DNA of 64,000 nucleotides from Bacillus sp. Xin1 (GCF_013314535.1 NZ_JABUAE010000010.1:1-64000); one strand, 5' to 3'. Shown: positions 42,510 to 52,151, counted from the first letter of the stretch. A program made the numbers and translations. The notes: generated from the letters alone by a model not told the origin.

Positions 42510-44068
42510 TCTTCACTTCCTTTTCGTATTGAATCTTTCGGATTCAACATTTTCGGACGACGTTTCATCATCTGAAGTGGCATGCGAATCACGAAATCTT
42601 TCCAATCACTAAATCGATAAACAACCGCCGGACTGGTATAGGGCACACCAAAACTCTTCAATCTCGCTACATGACTGCATATGAAAAGAAAAAACAAAAT
42701 GACCCCATATAATCCAAATATGGCAGCACAAAACATAGCTACAAAACGAAGAATACGCAGTGGAATTGCTGCACTATAATGTGAAAGAGCAAACGAGGAA
42801 ATAGCGGTTGCTGCTACTACGATGACCATAACTGGACTAACAATCCCTGCCTGTACTGAAGCCTCTCCAATGATTAATCCACCTACAATCCCCATCGCTG
42901 AACCAATCGGTTTAGGCAGACGCAATCCTGCTTCCCGTAAAATTTCGATGGCTATTTCCATAAACAGCGCTTCTATAAGTGCAGGAAAGGGAACCCCTAC
43001 TCGTCCTCCTATGATTGAAATAGCTAACTTAGTTGGAATCAATCCAGGGTGAAATGAGATAAAAGAAATATATAAAGCAGGTACAAAAAGAGAAATTATA
43101 GCTGCTCCAAAACGCAATAAACGGATAAATGTGCCTGGAATCCAACGTTCATAATAATCTTCAGGTGATTGCATCAGCATGCTAAATGTAACGGGAACTA
43201 TTAAAGCAAAAGGCGTTCCATCTAATAAAATGGCAACCCGCCCTTCCATTAAGGCAGCGATGACCCGATCTGGGCGCTCGGTACTCTGCACTTGCGGAAA
43301 AGGACTGAGGTAATTATCTTCGATGAGCTGCTCTACATATCCGGATTCCGGTACATTATCAATATTGATTTTCTGAATTCTTTTCTTAACCTCTTCTACT
43401 AATTCTGGATCAGCAATCTCTTTCATATAGGCAATAACCAACTCTTTTTTCGCTCGCGTTCCTACCTGGAATTTTATTAATGATAAATCCTCATTTTCAC
43501 CATGTAGCCGCAGCAGAGCGGTGTTATCATATAAAACTTCTGTGAATCCTATCCGCGGCCCTCTAACTGACACTTCTGATATAGGCTCTTCAATATTACG
43601 CGTTTTTCCTTTTCTTGTATTTAGAATAAATACCTCTGATAATCCATCAATCAAAAGTGCCGTTGAGCCCATCAAGACTTTCGACATCAATCCTTTTATA
43701 GAATGCACTTCTTCTATACCACTAACAGTAAGGACTCGATTCTTAATAAACTCTTTTGAAATGGTACCTTCCACATAAGATGGTGCACCCTTATATTCTT
43801 CATAAAAATTAGACATCAGTGACTTCAAAATATACATATCAATGAGCTCTTTATCCGACAGTCCTTCAACAAAAACAAGTGCCGCTCTAACATTTGTACA
43901 TCCTATGTTAAACTCTCGAAAATGTACATCGGAGTTATAACGAATTTCTTCCTTTACACTCGCTAAATCCACGGTGAAATTGCCTGTAAAATGACCTGTT
44001 GCACTTTGCTCCTTATATGTGTCAGCTTGTTTTTCTATCTGCTTCATCTTTGATTCCTGTTCTTTCAT
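42506..44068 (-). CDS. Spore germination protein, GerAA/GerKA family (A subunit)
   Basis: About 520 aa. Soluble N-terminal domain (about 300 residues, with [14 protein letters not shown] and the [17 protein letters not shown] motif), then five membrane segments and a cytoplasmic tail. Forms the pentameric ion channel part of GerA-type receptors. Start choice: ATG 44068 has AAAGAG 8 nt upstream; ATG 44074 overlaps the stop of the 41-codon ORF. Ends in the B gene (ATGA overlap type). Sporulation-specific sigma-G control is expected, but I did not identify a sigma-G promoter. Confidence 0.93.
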   Translation of the reverse strand: MKEQESKMKQIEKQADTYKEQSATGHFTGNFTVDLASVKEEIRYNSDVHFREFNIGCTNVRAALVFVEGLSDKELIDMYILKSLMSNFYEEYKGAPSYVEGTISKEFIKNRVLTVSGIEEVHSIKGLMSKVLMGSTALLIDGLSEVFILNTRKGKTRNIEEPISEVSVRGPRIGFTEVLYDNTALLRLHGENEDLSLIKFQVGTRAKKELVIAYMKEIADPELVEEVKKRIQKINIDNVPESGYVEQLIEDNYLSPFPQVQSTERPDRVIAALMEGRVAILLDGTPFALIVPVTFSMLMQSPEDYYERWIPGTFIRLLRFGAAIISLFVPALYISFISFHPGLIPTKLAISIIGGRVGVPFPALIEALFMEIAIEILREAGLRLPKPIGSAMGIVGGLIIGEASVQAGIVSPVMVIVVAATAISSFALSHYSAAIPLRILRFVAMFCAAIFGLYGVILFFLFICSHVARLKSFGVPYTSPAVVYRFSDWKDFVIRMPLQMMKRRPKMLNPKDSIRKGSEE

Positions 44069-44073
44069 CCTCA

Positions 44074-44199
44074 TCACTCTTTCTCTACTGTACGGATCCG
44101 GCTAAAAACTCGTGAGGCCACATAAGGAACGAAAAATACGATAAAAGCTTGCACAAACACTTTCCAATCTGGAAGATACGAAATAAGCGGTTTCCACAT
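44074..44199 (-). CDS. 41-aa single-helix ORF heading the ger operon
   Basis: ATG 44199 with GGGTGA 5 nt upstream; stop TGA overlaps the first ATG of the A gene (TGATG). The peptide [19 protein letters not shown]... has one hydrophobic segment (about residues 13-29) and a basic, charged end. Some ger operons have a small fourth D gene with two membrane segments; this is shorter, with one. The tight coupling suggests it is translated. Confidence 0.5.
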   Translation of the reverse strand: MWKPLISYLPDWKVFVQAFIVFFVPYVASRVFSRIRTVEKE

Positions 44200-44408
44200 T
44201 TTAATCACCCAATATCAGCAGTTGACACTGCGATTTTTTATCCTAATTGGAATTTCTTAAGAATTATTATGTCTGATATGAGGAAATTTAATCTATTTAA
44301 GGAATTAACCCTCACTTTCTGGTTGATATTAGCGCTCTAATAATTAGATGAATGATTAGACAAAAAATACAGTTTATTACTAACGATGAAGCATGCCCTT
44401 GCACAATC

Positions 44409-44445
44409 AAAAAAGAAGCATAACCCTAAGTTATGCTTCCTTATA
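44409..44445 (-). terminator. Terminator of the DUF3955 gene
   Basis: GAAGCATAAC/GTTATGCTTC with minus-strand T6. Confidence 0.88.
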
Positions 44446-44472
44446 TATATTTAAAAGAGTATATCAATTGAA

Positions 44473-44691
44473 TTAATTAAGTTTTCCTTTTTTAAACATC
44501 GAAACAATCGCCACAAACAACACAGAAATAATACCAGTTAAAAATAATACATAACTTACTGGAACTAAGAAGAAATAAGATTCTACAAGCAAACCATCTG
44601 GTGCCACGCTACTATTTGAGGCATGGATACTGATACAGATAATCCCTAATAATATTGGTGTAATAGCTAATAATAATTTCTTTTTCATCAT
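44473..44691 (-). CDS. DUF3955-like two-helix membrane protein
   Basis: 72 aa. Two hydrophobic segments (about residues 5-22 and 40-64) around a polar loop (HASNSSVAPDGLLVESYFFLVP), matching the DUF3955 pattern with a conserved Glu before the second helix. GAGGAG lies 5 nt before ATG 44691; the longer frame has no site. Function unknown. Confidence 0.7.
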   Translation of the reverse strand: MMKKKLLLAITPILLGIICISIHASNSSVAPDGLLVESYFFLVPVSYVLFLTGIISVLFVAIVSMFKKGKLN

Positions 44692-44767
44692 ATATTCTCC
44701 TCGTTTTAAATAATTAAGATTCATTTTTTTCATATTCTAAAATGTCACATGGTTGGCATTCTAGAAC

Positions 44768-44980
44768 TCAAGCAATAAAAAATGGGATTCCAGTAATCCA
44801 AACAAATACATTGAAAGAATTATATAAACGCAAAACAGCAAACCAAAACATCCGCAAAAAATAATGATTAACTTTAATCATACGGATAATTTTTTCTGTT
44901 TCATAAAAAAAACATCCTTCAATTACTAACCATATAATCCAAAGCAAATTATAAATCAACGAAATTTTATCGTAAAACAA
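44768..44980 (-). other. Gene-poor stretch with a hydrophobic 70-codon frame
   Basis: The frame starts at TTG without a ribosome site. Its content (LLWIIWLVIEGCFFYETEK...) is hydrophobic and could be a membrane-gene remnant. I do not call it a gene. Confidence 0.25.
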
Positions 44981-45004
44981 TAAATTATTATCACTTTAAA
45001 TAAA

Positions 45005-45044
45005 AAAGTTTGCGAAACATTTACTGTTCCGCAAACTTTTCCAC
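45005..45044 (-). terminator. Terminator of the ABC-F/MFS operon
   Basis: AAAAGTTTGCG/CGCAAACTTTT stem, minus-strand T6. Confidence 0.88.
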
Positions 45045-45059
45045 TTGAATCATACTGTT

Positions 45060-46253
45060 TTATACAATCAATCGTTTACTAAAGAAAATATAAAAAGCAC
45101 AAAGTAAAACGAATGTCCCTGCATATATTAATAAACTTTCTACTTGTACAATATCAGCCAGTGGTCCGAATATAATCATCCCTAATGGCAAAGCACATGA
45201 GTTAGAAATTTGTACAAGACTAAACACCCTACCGTGCATGGAAGGTTCAACTTCCTCCTGCAATAAGACTGTAATTGGAGTGTTGAAACAAGGCATCGTT
45301 ATTCCAATCAAGAAGTTAAACAACAAATATACGACAAATTTTGGCGCGATACCTAATCCGACCATTATCAAGCCGTATAAAGCACATGCAAGAGCTGTCG
45401 TGTGCATGCGATTTCTAAAGCCACCCCACGCAGCGATTAAAATCCCTCCCACAGCAGCTCCAGCGCTGAAGGTCATTTCACTTGCTGTTAACCTCCACAT
45501 TTCCGCACCAAAGGAACGACTCACCATTAAAGGTGTTAAAAATGCGGCAGGACTTGCTAAAATCATTACGATAATCAATAACACGAGCAATCGCTTAATG
45601 AACACATTTTCTTTTAAATAAGCAAATCCTTCTTTTATGCCTTGTACGTTAGACTTTTGCTGATTTTCCTTGTTTATATACGCTGGTACCTGAATCATAA
45701 ACATGATGCCAATCCCGATGACTGCAGTCATAACATCAATAAAAAATGTAGCCTCAATACTTGCTATAGAGAGAATTGCTCCGCTTGCTGCCGGTGAAAG
45801 AAACATGATTAAAGATGTAATGCTACTGTTTACTCCATTTACTTTCATAAGATTATCTTTGGGAACAATCTGTGGAATCAAAGCATTAACAGCTGGAGTT
45901 TGTATCCCAGTCCCAGCCGACCGAATTAGCAATACAATGAAAAGTAACCAAATGCTCTTATAACCCGCTACAAATAAAATTGCTAAAATGAATGTCGCAA
46001 ACGCAATTATCCCATCGGATAACATAATCATTTTCTTACGGTTATAACGGTCTATCCACACGCCGGCGAATAAAGAAATCGCAATTTGTGGAAAGAAACC
46101 ACAAACAGTAGAAATGGTCAACATCATTCCAGATGATGTTGTAAGTGTGATATACCATATAATTGCGTACTGAACCAATGACGAACCAAACAACGAAATG
46201 GTTTGTGCTGTTAGGAATAGAACGATTTTTGTTTTCCAATTGTTATCATACAT
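45060..46253 (-). CDS. MFS transporter (MFS_3, macrolide-efflux-like)
   Basis: 397 aa, 12 membrane segments. Family features: SLFGSSLVQYAIIWYITLTTSSGMMLTISTVCGFFPQI (TM1-2), FAGVWIDRYNRKKMIMLSD (motif A), and GIQTPAVNALIPQIVPKDNLMKVNG. Resembles MefA/EnfA-type pumps. 47 nt after the ABC-F gene in the same direction without a terminator between, so probably driven by the same antibiotic-responsive leader. GGGGTG lies upstream of the ATG. Confidence 0.88.
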   Translation of the reverse strand: MYDNNWKTKIVLFLTAQTISLFGSSLVQYAIIWYITLTTSSGMMLTISTVCGFFPQIAISLFAGVWIDRYNRKKMIMLSDGIIAFATFILAILFVAGYKSIWLLFIVLLIRSAGTGIQTPAVNALIPQIVPKDNLMKVNGVNSSITSLIMFLSPAASGAILSIASIEATFFIDVMTAVIGIGIMFMIQVPAYINKENQQKSNVQGIKEGFAYLKENVFIKRLLVLLIIVMILASPAAFLTPLMVSRSFGAEMWRLTASEMTFSAGAAVGGILIAAWGGFRNRMHTTALACALYGLIMVGLGIAPKFVVYLLFNFLIGITMPCFNTPITVLLQEEVEPSMHGRVFSLVQISNSCALPLGMIIFGPLADIVQVESLLIYAGTFVLLCAFYIFFSKRLIV

Positions 46254-46300
46254 AAATTTATTTACACCCCTTGTTTCATCTCAAGTATTTTGAATAGGAT

Positions 46301-47839
46301 TTACATTACGCCATTTTCTATATTGAAAATGCTATCTGCCCACTCACGATAAAAATTCCCTTCATGAGAAACGAGTAATACACTTCCCTTAAACCGTACT
46401 AAAGCGTTTTGTAAAGCTTTCTTTGCTTCCGCATCCAAATGATTCGTTGGCTCATCTAAAACTAAAAAGTTACAAGGAGTTAGTAATAGTCTGCATAATT
46501 TTACTTTTGACTGTTCACCACCACTTAATGTACGAATCTCTTGTGTTACATTCGTGTCTTTTACACCGCACTGCGCTAAATGATGACGAATTTCTTTCAT
46601 ATTCAGTTTTGAAAACTGTTCTGAAATAATCTGAATTGGTGTCATTTCCCCGTTTTCCCATTTCAAATCTTGCTCATAATAACCAATTTTTATTGGGTCT
46701 GCAAAATCAAAATCTCCTGAAATGCTCGGAATGCGTCCAACTAAAGTTTTTAATAATGTAGATTTTCCAATGCCATTAAATCCTGTAATAACAAGCTTTT
46801 GGCCGCCTATAACTGAGAAATTCAATTTTGGCAAAAGAGCTGAGTCATAACCCACCTCAAGGTCATTTATCGTAAGAACCGTCTGTTTTGAAAGATCAAA
46901 TTCACGAAAACGAATAGATGGTTTATGAGTAAAAGCAGGTGGGGCAATTCGCTCCATCCTTTCGAGCTGTTTTCTGCGCCCTTGCGCAATTTTAGAATTA
47001 ACTCCAGCCATATTTCTTCGAATATATTCTTCCGTCTTTTCAATTTGTTTTTGTTGTGCGTGGTACTGACGAATATAATCCTTTCGTAAATGCTCCTTTT
47101 GTCTTAAAAAATCTGAGTATTTACCGTAGTACTTCTTGATTGTTCCAAACTCTATATCACATATACAAGAAGACACTTCTTCTAAGAAATCAAAATCATG
47201 AGAAACAACAATAAAAGCCCCCTCAAACCCTACTAAATAACCAGCAAGCCATTCAACATGTTCTTTATCCAAAAAGTTCGTTGGCTCATCTAGCAACAGA
47301 ACATTCGGTTTTTCAAGTAGCAACTTTGCCAAAATCACTTTCGCTCTTTGTCCACCGCTTAATTCTTCGATTCTACGATCCATACCAATCGCATCAATTC
47401 CTAAACCAGCAGCAATTTTATTTATTGTGCTATCTATCGAGTAAAATTCCTGTGCTTCAAGCTGTTCTTGATACTCAGCTGCTTGTAACAATTGTTCTTC
47501 ACCGCCAGTTATCGCACTCTCCTCATATAACTTACTCATTCTTTTTTCCATTTCAAATAAATCTATAAAAGTCGTTTTTAAATATGCTAAAACCGTATGA
47601 TTCCCATCAATTTCAGCATATTGATCCAAATGTCCAATTTGAATATTAGATTGCCATTTTATATCGCCGGCATCGGGAATAACTTCTCCCATCAATATTT
47701 TTATTAACGTACTTTTTCCTGATCCATTTTGTCCTACTACTCCCATATGTTCTCCTTTGTATAAATCAAAAGTAGCATTTTCATATAAGATTTTATCTAT
47801 AAAACAATGTAATACATTTTCAACTTTAAGTAAGCTCAT
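46301..47839 (-). CDS. ABC-F ATPase, probable antibiotic ribosome-protection protein
   Basis: 512 aa. Two ABC domains without membrane segments: Walker A GQNGSGKST (residues about 36-44) and GFNGIGKST; signatures LSGGQRAKV and LSGGEQSKV; Walker B NVLLLDEPTNFLD and NFLVLDEPTNHLD. The inter-domain linker (about residues 235-300) is basic with an interrupted coiled coil (QKQIEKTEEYIRRNMAGVNSKIAQGRRKQLERMER), which enters the ribosome E/P site in Vml/Lsa/Msr proteins. GAGGAATTATT precedes ATG. The long leader with a peptide ORF and terminators argues for drug induction. Confidence 0.9.
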   Translation of the reverse strand: MSLLKVENVLHCFIDKILYENATFDLYKGEHMGVVGQNGSGKSTLIKILMGEVIPDAGDIKWQSNIQIGHLDQYAEIDGNHTVLAYLKTTFIDLFEMEKRMSKLYEESAITGGEEQLLQAAEYQEQLEAQEFYSIDSTINKIAAGLGIDAIGMDRRIEELSGGQRAKVILAKLLLEKPNVLLLDEPTNFLDKEHVEWLAGYLVGFEGAFIVVSHDFDFLEEVSSCICDIEFGTIKKYYGKYSDFLRQKEHLRKDYIRQYHAQQKQIEKTEEYIRRNMAGVNSKIAQGRRKQLERMERIAPPAFTHKPSIRFREFDLSKQTVLTINDLEVGYDSALLPKLNFSVIGGQKLVITGFNGIGKSTLLKTLVGRIPSISGDFDFADPIKIGYYEQDLKWENGEMTPIQIISEQFSKLNMKEIRHHLAQCGVKDTNVTQEIRTLSGGEQSKVKLCRLLLTPCNFLVLDEPTNHLDAEAKKALQNALVRFKGSVLLVSHEGNFYREWADSIFNIENGVM

Positions 47840-47861
47840 AATAATTCCTCTTTTCCTAAGA

Positions 47862-47907
47862 ATAAAAAAAGCAGAGGGATAGCGTCATCCGACACTAGCC
47901 CTCTGCT
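47862..47907 (-). terminator. Leader terminator before the ABC-F gene
   Basis: AGCAGAGGG/CCCTCTGCT stem (47870-47878 with 47899-47907) plus minus-strand T7, 23 nt before the gene: the probable regulated terminator. Confidence 0.85.
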
Positions 47908-47963
47908 TCGTAATTTTCGCTATATTACTCCAATTTGTAAAAGCTCATTGGAATACTATACAC

Positions 47964-48085
47964 AAAGGGCCATAGACAAAGCATTGTCTATGGCCCTTTC
48001 ATCTATTATTCATCAGCTGAATAGTCATAACTAAATAAGCATAGCAAAACTACACTTTTTTCGAAGACTATTCAGCCGATGAATA
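47964..48085 (-). promoter_or_regulatory. Two further leader hairpins
   Basis: A 16-bp stem (47964-47979 with 47984-47999) lacking a T run, and a 20-bp stem (48007-48026 with 48066-48085, one mismatch). With the terminator they form a three-stem attenuator between the leader ORF and the ABC-F gene. Confidence 0.7.
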
Positions 48086-48094
48086 TGAGAGACA

Positions 48095-48190
48095 TTATGC
48101 TCCCAGATTAAGCTCCGTACAACGCTTCACCGTATACATTTGTGCGGAGCAAAGTTTTCTAACGAGTTTTACAAATTTTATATAAAGCAT
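48095..48190 (-). CDS. 31-aa leader peptide of the ABC-F operon
   Basis: ATG 48190 with AAGGAAGGTG 6 nt upstream, stop TAA at 48095. Sequence begins MLYIKFVKLVRKLCSAQ, basic and Cys-containing. Its stop is 10 nt before the first leader hairpin. In vmlR-, msr- and erm-type systems a drug-stalled ribosome on such a peptide changes folding downstream. Promoter TTGACC (48244-48249), 18-nt spacer, TAAAAT (48220-48225). Confidence 0.65.
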   Translation of the reverse strand: MLYIKFVKLVRKLCSAQMYTVKRCTELNLGA

Positions 48191-48306
48191 TTCAAGCACC
48201 TTCCTTATTCTTAAAGGGGATTTTAGCATATATTTCTGCAAAAGGTCAAGAAATAACCAGATACTGTAATCAACAGCTACATACTTCTATTCGATTTTTT
48301 ACACTC

Positions 48307-48636
48307 TTATGCGATTGGCGTTCCATTTGCAACAGGATCATCCGGCTTTAACAGCACAACATCCCCTTCTTCTGGTACACCACCTACTACTAATACCTCA
48401 GATTTAAAACCTGCGATACGTCTTGGGGGAAAATTCACAACTGCAATTACTTGCTGACCAATAAGCTGTTCCGGTTCATATCTTCTCGTAATTTGAGCTG
48501 AAGATTGTTTCAAACCGATCTCACCGAAATCAATTTTTAACTTTATAGCTGGTTTCCGCGCTTCTGGAAACGGCTCTGCTTCTATTACAGTCCCAACACG
48601 AATATCTAATTTCATAAAATCCTCAATGCTTGCCAC
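48307..48636 (-). CDS. csaA: CsaA-type tRNA-binding/secretion chaperone
   Basis: 109 aa, single EMAP/tRNA-binding OB fold: [34 protein letters not shown] and [21 protein letters not shown]. CsaA binds unfolded preproteins and SecA in B. subtilis. GTG start (48636) with GGGAGG 8 nt upstream. Upstream of the ABC-F leader, same strand but separate transcript. Confidence 0.92.
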   Translation of the reverse strand: MASIEDFMKLDIRVGTVIEAEPFPEARKPAIKLKIDFGEIGLKQSSAQITRRYEPEQLIGQQVIAVVNFPPRRIAGFKSEVLVVGGVPEEGDVVLLKPDDPVANGTPIA

Positions 48637-48732
48637 ATGTATTACCTCCCGTTTTTACAATATCCATATTTACATTTTAGACACATATAATGAGATTTTT
48701 TTTACCGAAAATCAGTAATTTTTAACCATATG

Positions 48733-49455
48733 TCATGTATTCAGTACAAATGAAACGTTACCTTTCCGATATTGACTTGGTGTAATCCCCTCATATTTTT
48801 GGAATAAACGTGTTAAGGAAGATTGGTGTTCTAATCCTACTTGAATTGCGATGTGCAAAATAGATAAATTGGTACTTCGTAATAAGTATTTCGCCTTATT
48901 CAAGCGCACTTCTTGTATATATGCTGATGGAGATTTTCCTGTTTCTTTAAAAAACCAATCTGAATAATAGGAACGATTATAATGCTCAAGTTGCGCAAGT
49001 TTTTGCACCGTTATATTCTCATGATAATGTTCATGAATATATTGAATCGACTTAGGTTGTTGCTCTTGTCGTAAACAATGTGAAATATACGGATAGAGCT
49101 CTTTAAGCGCAGATCCTCCCTGTTCTATTTCATTCAGGATCAGATAGCGAATCCCTTTCCACTGATTCGTAAATTGATAAGAAATCCCCCTATTTTGTAA
49201 CTCACCCGCTGGAATCATAAAATGGGGAATATCCAGAACCAAAAATTCATTACGCACAGAAGAATGAAAAGTATGATCACACTCGGAAGGAACAAAAAAT
49301 AATGTTTTCTGGTCTATAAGGAGGTTTTGTGCCCCAGCCTTTATAACAAGTTCTCCTTGAAGGGGTAAAATGAGCTGGGCATAACTATGGGAATGTGTAT
49401 CTTTAGCAGCTGTATACATTCGGCGTTCCGCTACAATCTCTTTATATGTTTCCAT
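48733..49455 (-). CDS. AraC-family regulator
   Basis: 240 aa. N-terminal cupin sensor (about residues 20-90: HSHSYAQLILPLQGELVI...LFFVPSECDHTFHSS) and C-terminal double HTH (about 140-235: ITVQKLAQLEHYNRSYYSDWFFKETGKSPSAYIQEVRLNKAKYLLRSTNLSILHIAIQVGLEHQSSLTRLFQKYEGITPSQYR). Sensor ligand and target genes unknown; no neighbouring operon is divergent from it. Confidence 0.9.
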   Translation of the reverse strand: METYKEIVAERRMYTAAKDTHSHSYAQLILPLQGELVIKAGAQNLLIDQKTLFFVPSECDHTFHSSVRNEFLVLDIPHFMIPAGELQNRGISYQFTNQWKGIRYLILNEIEQGGSALKELYPYISHCLRQEQQPKSIQYIHEHYHENITVQKLAQLEHYNRSYYSDWFFKETGKSPSAYIQEVRLNKAKYLLRSTNLSILHIAIQVGLEHQSSLTRLFQKYEGITPSQYRKGNVSFVLNT

Positions 49456-49496
49456 TGCATTTTCTCCCTTTTCGTATTTGGATTCATAATACCAAA

Positions 49497-49540
49497 AAAA
49501 GTAGTGCGAACCAACAGCCTGGTCTGCACTACTTCTTTAT
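49497..49540 (-). terminator. Terminator of the PsiE-family gene
   Basis: AAGTAGTGC/GCACTACTT stem, minus-strand T7. Confidence 0.85.
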
Positions 49541-49945
49541 TTAATGTTTCTTCAAATCCCTCATATTAGATATATATAAAGCAATAACTAAAATAAGAAT
49601 AGCCCCTGCATATAATAATGTTTCAAGTGGTTCCTCATGAGAAACGATAATTAATCGAATAAGCGCTGTAATTCCTATATAAATAAAATACCGTAGCGGA
49701 AAGTGATAATTCGATTTGAAGTACTTAATAATTAATGCGATAAATTCAAAGTATAAAAAGTAAACGATAATACTTTCAACTAATTTATACGATGTGTATT
49801 TTTTTGTGGAGAATATATATTGTATAAATGTGATTGTTTCATTAATTAGAAAGATAGATAGAACAATGGATAGGATAATAAGAGCTGTATTTAATATCCA
49901 TTGTAAAACACTTGCAATAAATTCATCGACATTAAATGATCGCAT
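49541..49945 (-). CDS. PsiE-family membrane protein
   Basis: 134 aa with four hydrophobic segments and the family end [10 protein letters not shown]. Family known as phosphate-starvation-inducible in E. coli, role unresolved. GAGGAG lies 11 nt before ATG. No Pho box recognised. Divergent from the PadR gene. Confidence 0.85.
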   Translation of the reverse strand: MRSFNVDEFIASVLQWILNTALIILSIVLSIFLINETITFIQYIFSTKKYTSYKLVESIIVYFLYFEFIALIIKYFKSNYHFPLRYFIYIGITALIRLIIVSHEEPLETLLYAGAILILVIALYISNMRDLKKH

Positions 49946-50041
49946 TTTCTAGCACTCCTCTATAGGTGATTACACTTATTTATTATAACAAAGTTATTTT
50001 GATATGAGATTTTTCAGAATTAACATATCATTTCATCCTTA

Positions 50042-50134
50042 TACCTTGCATTACAAGTTATTTCCATGTTATCTTGATTATAATACTTGCATTGCAAGGT
50101 ATTGTTATAATCCTTTACCTTGTATTACAAGTCA
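50042..50134. promoter_or_regulatory. Three PadR-type operator boxes
   Basis: TACCTTGCATTACAAGTTA (50042-50060), TACTTGCATTGCAAGGTA (50084-50101) and TACCTTGTATTACAAGTCA (50116-50134): imperfect palindromes ACTTGnAnnnCAAGGT. A TATAAT (50106-50111) lies between boxes 2 and 3. Confidence 0.75.
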
Positions 50135-50164
50135 TTAAAAGAGATATACGAGTAGGAGGCTAAA

Positions 50165-50494
50165 ATGGCGGACTCAACGCAAATGCTTAAAGGAATTCTA
50201 GATGGCTGTATTTTAGCTATCATTCAAGAAGGTGAAGTATACGGTTACGAATTAACAGAGAAATTGCATAGATACGGCTTTCACTCTTTTAGTGAAGGCA
50301 CAATCTATCCATTACTATTACGCATGCAAAAAGAAGGCTTGCTTACAAGCGAATTAAGAGAATCAACCGCTGGGCCTAAGCGAAAGTACTATCAGTTATC
50401 AGAATTAGGAGAGAAAGAATTAACTAGCTTTAAAGAGCGCTGGACCGATTTAAAGCTATCTGTGGAAAAAGTGATGAATAAAGGTGGCGAATAG
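50165..50494 (+). CDS. PadR-family regulator
   Basis: 109 aa winged helix: ILDGCILAIIQEGEVYGYELTEKLHRYGFHSFSEGTIYPLLLRMQKEGLLTSELRES, then GPKRKYYQLSELGEKEL and a C-terminal dimerisation helix. AGGAGG lies 5 nt before ATG. Three matching palindromes upstream imply autorepression together with the downstream membrane gene. Confidence 0.92.
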   Translation: MADSTQMLKGILDGCILAIIQEGEVYGYELTEKLHRYGFHSFSEGTIYPLLLRMQKEGLLTSELRESTAGPKRKYYQLSELGEKELTSFKERWTDLKLSVEKVMNKGGE

Positions 50495-50495
50495 A

Positions 50496-51263
50496 ATGTT
50501 ATCAACAAAATCCGAACAATTTTTAATCGAACTCAGAATGTATTTACTGCAGCGCGGAAAAAAAGATGAAGATATAAATGCAATAGTGGAAGAGTTAGAA
50601 GTTCATTTAACAGAAGCCGAATCAAGAGGACAAAGTGTAGATCATATCATTGGAAAAAGCCGTAAACAGCATATGAAAAATATCGGGAAAGAACTTCCAA
50701 CAGACAAAGAAGGGTTACTCATAATAATTCCCGCTGCGATTTTAGTGATTATTGCTTATATGTGCGTAGCTCCAGCCATTAGAGGGGAATTCAAAATTTC
50801 ACAAAACATATTATTATTTGGATCACTACCAGTATTCTTAACGCTGGCGCTATTTGCAGTTGTATTTTTTAAAGGACTTCCGAGAGTATACCCATCTAAG
50901 AAAAGCTCAATGATTCTTTTAATCCTAACGCAATTCATTACTATCGGAGGATGGGTTGGCTTTTATTTTTGGCTAGATGGACGCCTTGATACAGATTACT
51001 TTGTAGCAACGACTATGCAAAATTATGCCATCGCTAGTGTATGTCTTCTTATTTTTATTTTATTCGCATTGTATACAAAATCATGGGCTACAATTTTAGC
51101 TGCATTCGTAATTTGTATCGGCCCACTTTTAGAACACGTTATTCCACCTGAAATAAACAAAGACCCGATGTATATTACACTAGCGGTTATCATTAGTGTG
51201 GTCATAGGTATTTTGCTAATCATCTATTTCTACAAGAAAGGAAAAGCCACTTCCAATACTTAA
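50496..51263 (+). CDS. HAAS/DUF1129-like membrane protein partnered with PadR
   Basis: 255 aa. N-terminal about 70 residues form a helical HAAS-type domain (RGKKDEDINAIVEELEVHLTEAESRG); then six to seven membrane segments. ATG 50496 has AGGTGG upstream, one base after the PadR stop codon. PadR-HAAS pairs often govern envelope or drug response; function here is unknown. Confidence 0.8.
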   Translation: MLSTKSEQFLIELRMYLLQRGKKDEDINAIVEELEVHLTEAESRGQSVDHIIGKSRKQHMKNIGKELPTDKEGLLIIIPAAILVIIAYMCVAPAIRGEFKISQNILLFGSLPVFLTLALFAVVFFKGLPRVYPSKKSSMILLILTQFITIGGWVGFYFWLDGRLDTDYFVATTMQNYAIASVCLLIFILFALYTKSWATILAAFVICIGPLLEHVIPPEINKDPMYITLAVIISVVIGILLIIYFYKKGKATSNT

Positions 51264-51276
51264 GGAGTGGTTTTCT
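51240..51276 (+). terminator. Terminator of the PadR operon
   Basis: AAAGCCACTTCC/GGAGTGGTTTT stem overlapping the stop codon. Confidence 0.75.
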
Positions 51277-51572
51277 CCTATTCCATAGACGTTACCCTTA
51301 TTCTCCGCATGTATAAGGTATCTCCATCATTTGCACTACTCTTCCCTTATCACTACTGAACTCAATTCGATATTCAAAAATTTTTTAAGTAACAAATTCA
51401 TTTCCATAAATAAATCCTACGACATACAGCGATATCATAAATAGACTCTCCCTCTTTTAGCAAAGATTCCACTGACATTAGTCACCTTGCTTCTTTAGGA
51501 GATGAGTGTTTCAAGTGAATACTACATACAACTATGCTCAAATTCCATACATCTCCTATCCCAGAAACCTCT
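51277..51572. other. Gene-free 300-nt stretch
   Basis: Convergent gap between the PadR operon and tetR. No ORF with a ribosome site, no strong hairpin or recognised repeat. Confidence 0.4.
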
Positions 51573-52151
51573 CTAATCATTCCCTTTGAATTGAAAAATA
51601 TCTTGATTAATCATTTCATGAAAATACCTATCCATTTCTTCTGCTGAAACACTTTTTCCATTTTGTAACCACCATGCACTTAACGTTGTAATTACACCAG
51701 AATGGAATTCGATAATTAACTCATTTGGTATCGTATGATTTTTACAAATCCGATTAAGTTCTTGATTCTCCTGTTTTCTTATTTCATGAGTCTGATAATG
51801 TATACGGCTAATAAATTGTTCATCATCCATTTGTGACTCTAATATTTTACCAATCTCTTCATGGTATAAGAATTGTTCCATTACTTGAAATGGCTTACTT
51901 AATCGATCTAAAAGTGGTATTTTAAAAACTTCCTCTTGATATTTTTCAAATCCAAATGCCAATAACGCATCTTTATCTTCAAAATGTTTATAGAATGTTG
52001 TTCGATGTACCATTGCACGATCACAGATTTGGTTGATAGTAATAGAGCTATATTTCTGTTTTGATTGCGTCATTAATTCAAATAAAGACTCCCACAATAA
52101 TTTATGTGTACGTCTAATACGTAAATCCAGCTGCCCCTCATTCTTTTTCAT
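51573..52151 (-). CDS. TetR/AcrR-family regulator
   Basis: 192 aa. N-terminal HTH: RRTHKLLWESLFELMTQSKQKYSSITINQICDRAMVHRTTFYKHFEDKDALLAFGFE (about residues 13-69), followed by a ligand domain of DhaS/YbiH-like type. Divergent from the MFS gene, so probably its drug-responsive repressor. The TTTGTATACAAA palindrome (52249-52260) between them is a candidate operator. Confidence 0.9.
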   Translation of the reverse strand: MKKNEGQLDLRIRRTHKLLWESLFELMTQSKQKYSSITINQICDRAMVHRTTFYKHFEDKDALLAFGFEKYQEEVFKIPLLDRLSKPFQVMEQFLYHEEIGKILESQMDDEQFISRIHYQTHEIRKQENQELNRICKNHTIPNELIIEFHSGVITTLSAWWLQNGKSVSAEEMDRYFHEMINQDIFQFKGND

